Positions 50,136 to 59,632 of a stretch of 64,000 nucleotides of DNA are shown in pieces (position 1 is the stretch's first letter; each line of letters starts with the position of its first letter). The notes beneath the pieces were generated by a model. The model was not told where the DNA came from and did no database searches. It saw only the letters and a program-made list of their open reading frames with translations. The stretch spans positions 310,001 to 374,000 of the forward strand of contig CAVQDQ010000002.1 in the NCBI GenBank assembly GCA_963711315.1, in the 5' to 3' direction. The translations under genes and the position numbers were made by a program. This stretch comes from PALSA-612 sp963711315. GTDB lineage: Bacteria; Actinomycetota; Thermoleophilia; Gaiellales; Gaiellaceae.

Positions 50136-51362
50136 GTGAACGCGGTTCCCCTGCGCCGTAACCGCGACTTCATGCTGCTCCAGACAGGGCAGCTGCTGTC
50201 CATGATCGGTACGCGGCTGACGTCGATCGCGTATCCGCTGCTCGTGCTTGCGCTCACGGGCTCGGCGGCCAAGGCCGGCTTCGTCCTCTTTGCGCGCACG
50301 ATCCCGCACGCGCTCTTCGCGTTGCCCGCGGGCGTCGTCGCGGATCGTCGGGACCGGAAGTGGCTGATGATCGGTGCGGATGCCGTGCGCGTCGCCGCTG
50401 TGAGCGTCCTCGTTGTCGTCGTCGCTCTGGACTCGAAAGCGTTCTGGCTGATCTCCGTGATCGCATTTGTGGAGGGCGTCGGCACGGCGTTCTTCATCGC
50501 CGCCTATCCGGGTTCGGTGCGGTCCGTCGTTCCGACGCATCAGCTGCCGGACGCCTTCGCCGTCCAGACTGGCCGAAACGCGATCGTGCAGCTCGCCGGC
50601 TCACCATTGGGGGGCGCTCTGTTCACGATCGCCCGGGTGCTGCCCTTCGTCGTGGACGTCATCTCGTACGCGTTCTCGGCGATCTCGCTGCTCATGATGC
50701 GCGCCTCGTTCCAGCAGGAACGCGAACGCGATACCTCATCGCTTCGCGCACAGCTGCTCGAGGGCGTCCGGTATGTCTGGCACCAGCCCTTCCTGCGGAC
50801 GTGCGCGCTGATCTTCGGGCTCTTGAACTTCGTCGGCCCGAGCGTGCTCTTTGCGATCGTCGTCATCGGAACCGACCAGGGGCTCTCGGGAGGTGAGGTG
50901 GGCCTGCTCGTGGCGGTGTTCTTCGCAGGCATCCTGCCGGGGACTCTCCTCTCCCCGTATATCCGGCGGTCATTACCCGTCCGGGCCGTGTTCGTGCTCG
51001 AGCTCTGGACGTGGGTCGGATGTGCCGCCTTTCTCGTGTGGCCGAGCGTCTACGTGCTCGCCGTGTGCCTGTTGCCGACCGCGCTCGTCATCCCGTCCAC
51101 CGACTCTGTCGTCCACGGTTACCGGATCGCGATGACGCCCGACCGGCTGCTCGGCCGAGCGGAGTCGGCATGGACGACGTTCGCGATCGTCATCTCGCCG
51201 ATCGGGCCGCTCGTCACGGGCGTGCTCATCACCGAGGTGTCTGCCCGTGCCGCCATCGGCCTGTGCGTCGTGCTTGCGCTGTCTCTTGCGCTGTGGGCGA
51301 CGTTCAGCCCGGCAATCCAAAACGCGCCGAGCATCGACGAGCTCGGCGAAGTGCCGGGTTGA
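50136..51362 (+). CDS. Major facilitator superfamily exporter
   Basis: 408 residues, 12 predicted helices, related to the enterobactin exporter/MFS_3 group: RNRDFMLLQTGQLLSMIGTR at the N-terminus, then the loop 2-3 motif GVVADRRDRKWLM and PDAFAVQTGRNAIVQLAGSP in helix 4-5. Probably a proton-driven drug or metabolite exporter. It is divergent from the tandem winged-helix gene, the usual regulator/exporter arrangement. A short convergent gap separates it from the nucleotidyltransferase gene. Confidence 0.88.
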   Translation: MNAVPLRRNRDFMLLQTGQLLSMIGTRLTSIAYPLLVLALTGSAAKAGFVLFARTIPHALFALPAGVVADRRDRKWLMIGADAVRVAAVSVLVVVVALDSKAFWLISVIAFVEGVGTAFFIAAYPGSVRSVVPTHQLPDAFAVQTGRNAIVQLAGSPLGGALFTIARVLPFVVDVISYAFSAISLLMMRASFQQERERDTSSLRAQLLEGVRYVWHQPFLRTCALIFGLLNFVGPSVLFAIVVIGTDQGLSGGEVGLLVAVFFAGILPGTLLSPYIRRSLPVRAVFVLELWTWVGCAAFLVWPSVYVLAVCLLPTALVIPSTDSVVHGYRIAMTPDRLLGRAESAWTTFAIVISPIGPLVTGVLITEVSARAAIGLCVVLALSLALWATFSPAIQNAPSIDELGEVPG

Positions 51363-51378
51363 GGTTACGCGCGGCGTT

Positions 51379-52020
51379 CTAGGACGCAAGCCGTTCTAAC
51401 CAGGCGTGGGCGGGGTGGACGAGCTCGAGCGCGTCGGCGAGCCAACGCCGACGATCTCGCCCCAGGTGCGGCAACACGGCAAGGAAGTCGGCATCGTCCT
51501 TCGGCCGCGCGGCCTTCGCCTTGAAGAGCAGGACGATCTCCGGTCGCCCGTACGGGATGCCGTCGGCTGTCCGCTCGATCACTTGGTCGTAAGGCATGCG
51601 GATGCGGTCGTCGCGCCGGCAGATCCACGTGGCCCCGTCGGATGGCTCACGCATGACGTCGAGCCGCCAGAGACCCGTCTGGGGCTCGCGCACCCACGTC
51701 TGGTGAGAGCTGTCCAGCGCGTCGCCCGCCTCTTCGAGCGGTGTGACGAAGCCTCGCTCCGGGACCCCGACGACGAACAGCTCAAACCCGTCCAGCGCGT
51801 CGGCGACCTCCTGGAAACGGTCGCGTGGAACGGCGATCTCGAGGTCGTCGTGCTCGCGGTGGCCGCCGCCGAGGAAGAGGTCGATCGCCCAGCCGGCCGC
51901 GACATACCACGGCGTGTCGAGACCGGCAAGCCTGGGTAGAACCTCGTCGGGTCGCCACGCGTCCCACTTGGTCAGATCGGGCTCGAAGGACTCTTGCACT
52001 TGATGCCGCTCGTGTTGCAC
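51379..52020 (-). CDS. Nucleotidyltransferase, aminoglycoside 2''-adenylyltransferase-like
   Basis: About 213 residues from GTG 52020; a longer start would run over the promoter and Shine-Dalgarno region of the CBS gene. The core WYVAAGWAIDLFLGGGHREH and DDLEIAVPRDRF has the GW..D and DDLE/D metal pattern of the PF10706-type nucleotidyltransferase fold. The mid-part (LWRLDVMREPSDGATWICRR) carries the third acidic residue. Resistance function is not implied: many actinobacterial paralogues have unknown substrates. Confidence 0.75.
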   Translation of the reverse strand: MQHERHQVQESFEPDLTKWDAWRPDEVLPRLAGLDTPWYVAAGWAIDLFLGGGHREHDDLEIAVPRDRFQEVADALDGFELFVVGVPERGFVTPLEEAGDALDSSHQTWVREPQTGLWRLDVMREPSDGATWICRRDDRIRMPYDQVIERTADGIPYGRPEIVLLFKAKAARPKDDADFLAVLPHLGRDRRRWLADALELVHPAHAWLERLAS

Positions 52021-52046
52021 GCTATCGCCAACGCAAGGGAGGGTTG

Positions 52047-52481
52047 ATGGACCGGCCACTATCCACGGTTCTCGAAGAGAAGAGCGGCGACGTGCTCCAG
52101 ATCGATGCCGACGCGACCGTCTTCGAGGCGGTCACGAAGATGGTCGAGGCGAATGTCGGCTCCCTACTCGTCGTCGACGAGGGGGATATCGTCGGCATCG
52201 TCACCGAGCGCGACTACCTCCGGCGCGTGACGATCGAGGGCCGTACCGAGAAAGAGACGGCAGTCCGCGACATCATGACGTCACCTCTTTATGTAGCGAC
52301 GCCGGACACATCGATCGACGAGTGCATGGCCCTCATGACGGACCGCCGCATCCGCCACGTGCCGGTGGTGGACGGGGGCAAGGTCGTGGGCGTGATCTCG
52401 ATCGGCGACCTCGTGAAGTTCATTTCGAAGCAGCAGGCCTTCGAGATCAAGTACCTGACCGATTACATAACGGGCCGCTAG
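52047..52481 (+). CDS. Tandem CBS-domain protein
   Basis: 144 residues forming one Bateman module: CBS1 (VGSLLVVDEGDIVGIVTERD) and CBS2 (RRIRHVPVVDGGKVVGVISI with GDLVKF). It should bind adenosyl nucleotides in the cleft and act as an energy or redox sensor through partner proteins. No catalytic domain. Strong Shine-Dalgarno sequence (AGGGAGG) before the ATG. It converges with the VOC gene with a four-base overlap. Confidence 0.9.
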   Translation: MDRPLSTVLEEKSGDVLQIDADATVFEAVTKMVEANVGSLLVVDEGDIVGIVTERDYLRRVTIEGRTEKETAVRDIMTSPLYVATPDTSIDECMALMTDRRIRHVPVVDGGKVVGVISIGDLVKFISKQQAFEIKYLTDYITGR

Positions 52482-52846
52482 CTCGTCGCTGCGGGCCCGA
52501 GCGGCTGCCAGAGCTCGAACCGGTTGCCTTCGGGGTCGGTTGCCCATCCGAAGCGTCCGTACTCGTGATCCTCGACACGCTCGTCGACCTCGACGCCGGC
52601 AGCGCGCAACTGCGCCAGCATTGCGTCCAGGTCGGTCACGGTGAAGTTGACCATGGCTTCCTTCTCGCGAGGCCAGTAGTCGGTGTCCGCCTTGAACGGT
52701 GACCAGACCGTGTTGCGGCTCTCCGGGAAGACGGCGTGGCCCCCCTCGTCGACAGGCACCCCCAGGTGTTGCTGGTACCAGGCGGACAGTGCCGCCGGGT
52801 CCCGGGCGCGGAAGAACACCCCGCCGATACCGGTCACTCGCTCCAC
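52478..52846 (-). CDS. VOC (glyoxalase/bleomycin resistance) family protein
   Basis: 122 residues with two beta-alpha-beta-beta-beta modules: GIGGVFFRARDPAALSAWYQ and AMVNFTVTDLDAMLAQLRAA, ending in the family signature GWATDPEGNRFELWQP, in which Glu is a metal ligand. Substrate unknown; related proteins are dioxygenases, glyoxalases or drug-binding proteins. GTG start. Confidence 0.85.
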   Translation of the reverse strand: MERVTGIGGVFFRARDPAALSAWYQQHLGVPVDEGGHAVFPESRNTVWSPFKADTDYWPREKEAMVNFTVTDLDAMLAQLRAAGVEVDERVEDHEYGRFGWATDPEGNRFELWQPLGPAATS

Positions 52847-53013
52847 AGCTACGCCTCAGCGTAACGCCTGCAATCATCCGGAGCTGACGGAGCCTCGCGT
52901 GCGACTGATCGTCACCGACTCGGCACGTCTCGTGTCGGATTGCCGCAATTTGCGAGAAGTTCGTACGCGCACCCTCTTGACGCCGCTGTCCAGGTACGAG
53001 AGAGTCTCCCCGT

Positions 53014-53047
53014 CAAGTCCTGTGGGCCCTCGGGTTCGCAGGACTTG
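53014..53047. repeat. Inverted repeat in the 52.85-53.07 kb gap
   Basis: CAAGTCCTG (53014-53022) and CAGGACTTG (53039-53047) form a perfect 9-bp stem with a 16-base loop. On the minus strand it lies 20 bases behind the stop of the secreted hydrolase gene, so it may be its terminator. The remaining part of the 220-base gap holds nothing recognisable. Confidence 0.45.
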
Positions 53048-53066
53048 GCATTTGTAGGGCCTCTTT

Positions 53067-53888
53067 TCAGTCTTTGACGTAGCGGATGCCGGGAACGCCG
53101 GTGACGCGCGCAGCCTTGCGGCCCCGGAGGTATCTGTCGAGCCAGCGCCGCAGCTGGTCTCGTGTGAGCGCAGCTGCCGGACGTAGGAAATGCGGCCGGC
53201 GTCACAGGCGAGCGGGATCGTCTCCATGAACCCGCAGTGCGATCCGCCCGTGATGGTCGGCGAGGAGCGTCGGCGACGGCGCACGGCGGAAGATCACGGC
53301 GGTCCCTGCCGCCGGAACGATCCGGTCGTCCGAGCCCACCACGAAGAGGGACGGCACGCGGAGCCGGCGAACCGCGACCGATGCCCGAACCGGCGCCGTG
53401 TCGGCGGCCGCGAGCGTCGCGACCGTGTCGATGGAGCGATCTCGAGACGCCGCGAGCAGCGCGACGCCGCCCCCCATCGAATGGCCGGCGACTCCGAGAC
53501 GTCTTGAGTCCACCTTCCCACGCGGTACGTCCCTGCTGCCGGTTGCGCTCTGGCGGCCGAGCCACCGCAACGACCGGCTGAGGTCGTTCGCCAACCGGCT
53601 GTGGCTCGGGAACTGCCCCGTCTCGCTGTCCGGAGCGATGACGACGTAGCCCGCCGACGCGAGTGCGCGCAACGTGCCCCGGTAGTACGACGAGTCGATC
53701 CCATACCCGTGGGCGAAGGCGATCGCGGGGTACGGCCCGCCGCGTCTCGGATATGCGATCCGAGCCGGAAACGATCGGCCCGAAGCCGTCACGACGACGC
53801 TCTTCGTCGTGACGGGCGCAGGCGCAGCGTTCGCGCCGACCACGAAGATCCCAACGAGGACGAGGAAGGCGAGTACTCGGCCGGCCAT
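53067..53888 (-). CDS. Secreted alpha/beta hydrolase (dienelactone hydrolase/chlorophyllase-like), two frameshifts
   Basis: From ATG 53888 a signal peptide (VLAFLVLVGIFVVGANAA) leads into an alpha/beta hydrolase: AIAFAHGYGIDSSYYRGTL, nucleophile VAGHSMGGGVALL, Asp in FVVGSDDRIVPA and, after a +1 shift near 53255, catalytic His in TGGSHCGFMET. A second frame change near 53150 (one base missing, or two extra) leads to the end LRRWLDRYLRGRKAARV and RYVKD before TGA. About 273 residues joined. Ester or lipid substrate unknown. Confidence 0.75.
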
Positions 53889-53920
53889 GTCCAGTTTGGA
53901 CGGCCGAAGCCTGAGCCGAG

Positions 53921-55457
53921 TTAGCGCTTGCGAATGACTACGGGAGCGCATGGCGCGCCGAGCACGTCGCGTACCGGCTTGCCCTTCAGATCCTTCAGGC
54001 GCACTGTCAGCCGCGACCCGGTCACCGCCACCTGCGCGTAGCTGTACGTGTCGAGCGAGACGCAGGGGAGGCCAAGCCCAGCCGGCGGCTGTGGCTTGAA
54101 GAACACCGCCCCGATCAGGTCACCGATGCCGTCGCGGCCGAGCACGTCGTCGATCTCCTTCGCGAACGTGTTCGTCGCCACCGGGCCCGTGATCACCTCG
54201 GTGATGCCACTCGGTATCGGTCCATTCGGTGCGAACGTCTCGAGGCGCACGTCGCCGACGAGGTTCGCGTGCGTGTCCGTCGTCAGCACCACGACGTTCT
54301 TCACGCCTCTCAGGGCCTCGACGACCTTCTGTCGCTCGGCCGCATAGCCCTCCCAGCGGTCGTAGGGCAGGGCGAAGAGCTGCATGAGAGGCACCTCGTT
54401 CACGATCACCTTGAACGTCGCCGTCGAGCGGCGCACGTCGCGCAGGAAGCGGCGCGAGCTGGCGGGCGCCGAGCATCGTTCGCGCGGGATCGGCGATACG
54501 GGCGAGGCAGGTCTGCGGCACGGGCTGCGAAAGCGAGGGTACGAGCAGCGTGAACGCCTGTCGCACCGCCGCCGGCGCCGTTGGTGCAAGGTCGGGCCCG
54601 CCGGCCACGTTGCAGGTACCGCCGGCCGACGCCTTCGCGGAGCGGAACGAGCGCTCGTCGAGGAAGAACAGCTCGAGGTGCTTGCCCCAGCGGAAGGTCC
54701 GGTAGAGGCCGTCGGTGCCCGTGCGCACGGGTGCGTAGTCCGTGAACGCCTTCACGCCCGCCCCATAGAGCGAGTTCCCGTACTCGGCGCGGCTGAAGTC
54801 GTTGACGAACTCGTGGTCGTCCCAGTGGCTGTACGTGCCGGCCGAGGCGCGCAGCATGCGCAGTGGAGCGAGCGCGAGGTTCTGGCGGTACTTGGCCCAC
54901 TTCGCCTTCGAGGTCAGCGCCGGCGCGTGCCCGCGACCTCGCTGTCCGAGTAGATGGTGTCGCCGAGGTTGATGTTGAAGTCGTTGCCTTCCGCGGCCAT
55001 GCGTCCGTAGACCTGAAAGGCGTTGTACGCCGGCTTGCCGTTCGTACCGGGCGTCGCGTCGGCATCTCCGGAAATCGCAAAGCGCACGGTGGGCCCCGCC
55101 GTCCGCGCCGGCGCCGTGCGGAAGCTCCCCAGTTGGCTGGAGGTGCCTCCCTGGCGGAAGCGGTACAGGTAGGCGGTGTTCGGCTGCAGGCCCTTGACCG
55201 GCTATGTCCACCGTCAGGTCGTTCACCTGACGGGCGGTCGCTGATGCCACGACGCCGAGCCCGACGATGTGCTTGAAGCTCTCGGCGAGCTCCAGGCCGA
55301 CCTTTCCGGCGCCTGGCGCCCGTGTCCAGAGCAGCGCGCTCGTCGAGGTCACTTCACCGGCCGCCACGCCGTAGGCAAAGGGCGGCGCCTGGGGCGTCGC
55401 GCTGCCGGCGAGTGCAAGGATGGCGGCGCCGGCAACCGCGGCTACGACGAGCTGCAC
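53921..55457 (-). CDS. PhoD-like alkaline phosphatase/phosphodiesterase, three frameshifts
   Basis: Secreted metallophosphoesterase. Signal peptide LVVAAVAGAAILALAGSA; N-terminal Fn3-like PhoD_N domain (GVAAGEVTSTSALLWTRAPG); metal motifs NINLGDTIYSDSEV, THSHWDDHEFVNDF-type (SHWDDHEFVNDF) and TTDTHANLVGDVRLE. Frame changes near 55200 (+1), 54926 (-1) and 54452 (+1) are each single-base repairs; the middle reading restores FAISGDADATPGTNG. About 511 residues. It should release phosphate from diesters or wall teichoic-type polymers. The hydrolase gene follows 32 bases downstream. Confidence 0.85.
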
Positions 55458-55502
55458 GCGGCGACCCTAACGAAGGGAGCGTTCGCGGTCGATATTGACG
55501 GC

Positions 55503-56122
55503 GTGCGCAGGTTTCTCGTGACGGTCGCGGCCCTGGCCGTCCTCGCTGTGCCCGCGGGTGCGCAGCCCGCGTCCTCCTGGGTTCGGCACCAGGGAGATGG
55601 GTTCTCTGTCGACCTGCCTGCGAGCTGGGCCGACGAGAAGGACCGCGCCCGCATGCTCCGGGAGGTGCGCCGGATTGCCGGAGACGACCCGGACTCGCCG
55701 GGATCATCGACAACCTGCTGGCGGCCGGAAGCAGGAACGTCGCCGTGAAGCTGATCGCCTTCGACCTCGCGCAGTCGTCGCTGAAGACGGGCTTCGCGAC
55801 CAATCTCAACGTCGTTCGCGAGCGCACGTCGTTGCCGCTCGCCGCCTGGAGGCTGGCGGCGCTGAAGGCGCTGAACTCGATGAGCTTCGTCGTCGAGCCG
55901 ATCTGGTGGCAGAACGTCAAGCTGCCGGCAGGCAGGGCCGTGAGGTTCACCTACCGGGCGCGCTTCAACGTCCGCGGTAAGCGGCTGGACACGTCGCTCA
56001 CGCAGTTCGCCCTGATGGACAATGGAGCCGCAGTCGTGCTCACCTACACGACGCTGCCAAGGCTGGCCAACGGCTACCGCGCGACGTTCGAGCGCAGCGC
56101 GAAAAGCTTCCGCTTCCGCTAG
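55503..56122 (+). CDS. Secreted protein with PsbP/LpqN-like domain, one frameshift
   Basis: Signal peptide FLVTVAALAVLAVPAGA, then WVRHQGDGFSVDLPASWADE, typical of the PsbP/Mog1-like fold (DUF1795, LpqN). One base appears missing near 55693; restoring it gives PDLAGIIDNLLAAGSRNVAV and leads into the second half (VKLIAFDLAQSSLKTGFATN ... ATFERSAKSFRFR). About 207 residues. Soluble, extracytoplasmic, role unknown. Divergent from phoD by 45 bases. Confidence 0.7.
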
Positions 56123-56131
56123 CCGGCTGGC

Positions 56132-58612
56132 TTAAGCGGCGGCGAGCTCGAAGAAAATACGTCGCAGCTGCGGCTCGCAGGCCTGGAACCCATTGACCAC
56201 CGTCGGGTCGAACTGCTTCCCTGCCTCCTCGACGATCTCCTGGACTGCCGCTGTCCACGTCCCCGCCTTTCGATGCGGCCGATCGGAAGTCATCGCATCG
56301 AGCGTGTCGGCGACAGCGAAGATGCGGGCACACCTGGGGATCTCCTCGCCCTGCAGGTGGTCGGGGTAGCCCGTGCCGTCCCACCGCTCGTGGTGGGAGC
56401 GGATGATCTTCAGCCCTTCGCCGTGGAGCAACGACACGCCGCCGAGCATCTGCTCACCGATGATCGTGTGCGTCTCCATCGTGCGGCGCTCGGCGTCGCT
56501 GTACGGCCCGGGCTTCGTCAGCACGGCGTCGGCGATCGCGAGCTTGCCGATGTCGTGCAGCCAGAATCCATACTTCACTCCCGGATCGACAAGCAGCGTC
56601 GGATCGATCGACTGGGCGAGCTGGGCTGCGTACTTCGTCACTCGCTGGGAGTGCTGTCCGGTCCCGAAGTCCTTCGACTCGAGCGCGATGGCGAGGGCGG
56701 AGACCGTCTCTTCGTAGGCCGACTGGATGAGCATTCGCTGGCTCCGCTCGAGCTCGAGTAGCCGGCGCAGGTCCTGCGCATACAGCAAGAGCTGCTCCTC
56801 CGGCCGCTCGTCCGTCTTCTTGCGGAATGGCCCCTGGGGCAGCCCCCCCGCAACCTGCTCGATGATCTCGAGCAGCTCGAGCGGGCTGAAAGGCTTGTGG
56901 ACGAACGCGTCGGCCCCGGCGGCGCGGCCCTCTTCGTCGCTCGCGTCGGAAGAGCCGGTCAGCAGCACGATCGGCACCTCGGCGGTGGACGGCTGAGCGC
57001 GCAGACGGCGGCAGAGCGTGATGCCGTCGACGTCGGGCAGCGCTACATCGAGCACGATCACGTCGGGCGTGCGCTCCGCCAGCCGTTCCATCGCTTCGGC
57101 GGCGCTGCCGGCTTCGTCGACCTGGACGTCGATGATCTCGAACGTCGTCCGCAGCAACATGCGGAGGTTCGGCTGGTCGTCGACGACGAGAATGCGTATG
57201 CCGCCCCTGCCGCGCAGCAGAATCGGAGCCACCTCGCCGGCCGACACGACCGTCAGCTCGGGCGGTGGGCTCGCCGCGAGGTCGGTCTCCGCGACCACGT
57301 CGGCCGTCTCGTAGACGGCGACCTGGTTGCGCCCCGCGTGCTTCGCGGAGTACAGGGCTTCGTCGGCGTGCTTGAGCAGCCGTTCCTTGTCCACGCCGTG
57401 GTGCGGATAGGAAGCAACGCCGGCGGACAGTGCGGGCAGCTCCTCCGGTCCGTCGTAGTCGACCATGGCCTGGCGGAAACGGTCGGCGGCCCGGAGGCCG
57501 GCATCCGCGTCACCGCGCACGACGACGGCGAACTCGTCACCGCCGATCCTGAACACTTCCTCACCGGTGCGCGCCCGGGATTCGAGCTCGCGGGCGACGG
57601 AGATGAGGACGAGATCGCCGGCCGAGTGGCGCCTTCACGTGTCGTTGATCTCCTTGAACTCGTCGAGGTCTACGAGCACGAGCGTGACCGGGGCTTCCCT
57701 CGTCTTCGCCTGCTCGAGAATCGACTCGAGGTGTTCGTCGAACGCGCGGCGGTTGCGGAGGAGCGTCAGCGGGTCGCGGCGCGCCTCGGCCTGGCTGTTC
57801 GTGAGCTTGCGCCGGCTGGAAAGGTCTCCCGCAGCGATGTCGGCCAGCGCGCCCACGAGGTCACTGTCGAGCTCGAACTGGACGTTCGCCGGCATCACGA
57901 TCAGCAGCACGCCGAGCCGCTCGCCGTCGGCGAGCAGCGGCACGGCAGTGGCGGCGCCGCAAGGGACGCCATACGTTCGGTAGAGCTCGACCAGCTCTCG
58001 GCCTCCGGCGGCTGTTAGGCGCGAATCCCCGAAGGCCCTGCGGACGACACGGGGCGCGCCACGAGGCCAGGTGTCCGGCGCCTGGTCGGCGCCGGGGCCA
58101 CCGAAGCCCGCAGGCACGAGCTCCGGCTCGGCGGCGAGGTAGACGCCTGCGAGCGAAGCTCCGGTGAGCTCGCTCGTCTCGCGAGCGAGAAAGCCGAGCG
58201 CACTCTGCTCGCTCAGCGTGCGGGCGAGCGTGTGTGCGAGGCGAAGCAGGGGCTGGCTGGCGCCCTGGACGGCGCGCTCGAGCTCCCAGAGCGGCGCGCC
58301 CTTGACGACGAACGACGTGGCGCCGGCCTCGAGCATCCTCTGAACCGACTCCTCGTCGTCGAGCCCGGTGAACGCGATCACGCGGGTCTCCGGGCGAGCC
58401 GCGCGAATCTGCCGTGTGGCCTCGATGCCGTCCAGCTCGGGCATGCCGATGTCCATCAGCACGGCGTCGGGCTCGTGCTCGGCGGCGAGCGCGACGGCCT
58501 GCTTGCCGTTGGTCGCTTCTCCGACGATCTCGATCTCGGGGTGATCGGATAGGACTGCCCGAACGAGCTTGCGGGCCTCGTCGGAGTCATCGCAGATCAG
58601 AAGCCTGATCAC
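56132..58612 (-). CDS. REC-GAF-GGDEF-REC-HD-GYP signalling protein, interrupted by a stop
   Basis: Start GTG 58612 (GAGGGGG upstream). REC1 (LLICDDSDEARKLVRAVLSD, DAVLMDIGMPELDG, Lys in FVVKGA), a GAF-like sensor, a GGDEF domain (LVLVDLDEFKEINDT; FRIGGDEFAVVV), REC2 (ILVVDDQPNLRMLLRTTFEI; VIVLDVALPDVDG; HKPFSPLE) and an HD-GYP phosphodiesterase (HDIGKLAIADAV; HHERWDGTGYPDH). So it can in principle make and degrade c-di-GMP. A TGA at 57635-57637 falls after INDT, in the same frame, three codons before HSAGD where family members have INDT-x-GH; three extra bases there suggest an error cluster, otherwise two proteins are made. Confidence 0.82.
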
Positions 58613-58729
58613 CTTGCACCCCCTCGTGGTTCTCCTCTCTCTGCCATCGGTGCCCGGCGCGCACGGCGAATACCTCGATAGAGGGATGTGGGCGATGGAG
58701 GAATGCCGATAAGCGGCGCGAAGGCACGA

Positions 58730-59216
58730 ATGACCATGCCGCGACTGCGCTGGATCGTCCCTGTGCTGCTGCTTGTCGGAGCAGTGCCTGCCTCTGGCGT
58801 GGTCACAAGCTCCGAGCTCACCAAGCCCGGCGTGATCCGCATCACGAACCGCGAGGTCTCGCGCGACGGTCGTCGACCAGGGCGTCCCGGGCCCGAGCGC
58901 CGGCGACCAGCTGATCACTACCCAGACCCTCTACAACCGGCGCATCACCCCGAGGGCTCTAGGCCACCAGGAAATGCTGTGCACGCATCTGGGGAGAGGC
59001 GGAGTCCTCGGCGGAGGCTCACGCTTGTGCACCATGACGTTCTACCTGCCGGAAGGACGACTGGTGGCAATGGGCGCCGTGCATAACCTGCTCTTCTATA
59101 TGGTCCCCGTCGTGGGCGGAACCGGGCTCTACGACAACGTCGGGGGCACGCTGACCGTCACATTCCTCGGAGGAAGGCCGGCACGTCAGCTGCTGTTGTT
59201 TCGGCTGACTATCTAG
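58730..59216 (+). CDS. Secreted beta-barrel protein, allene-oxide-cyclase/dirigent-like, one frameshift
   Basis: Signal peptide LRWIVPVLLLVGAVPASG, then, after a +1 repair near 58864, a region reading VPGPSAGDQLITTQTLYNRR and LCTHLGRGGVLGGGSRLCTM, ending GGTGLYDNVGGTLTVTFLGG. The repeated short strands, Gly-rich turns and GLYDNVGGTLT motif resemble the AOC/dirigent beta-barrel. About 161 residues. In plants such barrels steer oxylipin or lignan coupling; in bacteria the role is unknown. Start could also be an ATG at 58703. Confidence 0.55.
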
Positions 59217-59219
59217 GCT
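59214..59219 (+). promoter_or_regulatory. Candidate -10 box for the response-regulator/kinase pair
   Basis: TAGGCT ends seven bases before the GTG at 59227, overlapping the stop of the preceding gene. No Shine-Dalgarno sequence. Confidence 0.4.
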
Positions 59220-59226
59220 CCAGGTC

Positions 59227-59628
59227 GTGGCGGACGTCGATACCGCAGCGACAGGGGATACACCGAAGAGCGGACGCGTGACGATTCTCGTCGTCGAGGA
59301 CGACACCGCGCTCCGCGAGTTCCTCTGCACGGCGCTGGCTGACGAGTTCGAAGTTGCGGGCGCCGTCAGCGGCGAGGAGGCCGTGGACCTCGCGCGACGA
59401 CTGCGACCGGATGTGGTTCTCCTCGACGTCATGCTGCCCGGCCTCTCGGGCCTTGACGTCGTGCGCGTGATCCGTTCCGACCCCAGCCTTAGGGACACGC
59501 CCGTCCTTGTCATGACCGCGTTCAGCGAGATCGACGCAGGCGACGCGGAGGCCGCCGGCGCCAACCGCTTCCTCGCCAAGCCGTTCGACCTCCAGCAGCT
59601 GACGGCGGCCGTGCGGGACCTGTTGTAA
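59227..59628 (+). CDS. Single-domain response regulator
   Basis: 133 residues, receiver domain only: acidic pocket ILVVEDDTAL, phosphorylated Asp in DVVLLDVMLPGLSG, Thr in VLVMTAF and Lys in NRFLAKPFDLQQL. No output domain, so it works by protein contact or as a phosphate relay. The sensor kinase gene starts four bases downstream. Confidence 0.92.
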   Translation: MADVDTAATGDTPKSGRVTILVVEDDTALREFLCTALADEFEVAGAVSGEEAVDLARRLRPDVVLLDVMLPGLSGLDVVRVIRSDPSLRDTPVLVMTAFSEIDAGDAEAAGANRFLAKPFDLQQLTAAVRDLL

Positions 59629-59632
59629 GGCT

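Noticed and set aside
51379..52020. An acquired aminoglycoside resistance gene
   Set aside because: Composition matches the surroundings, there is no mobile element, and the family has many chromosomal members of unknown substrate.
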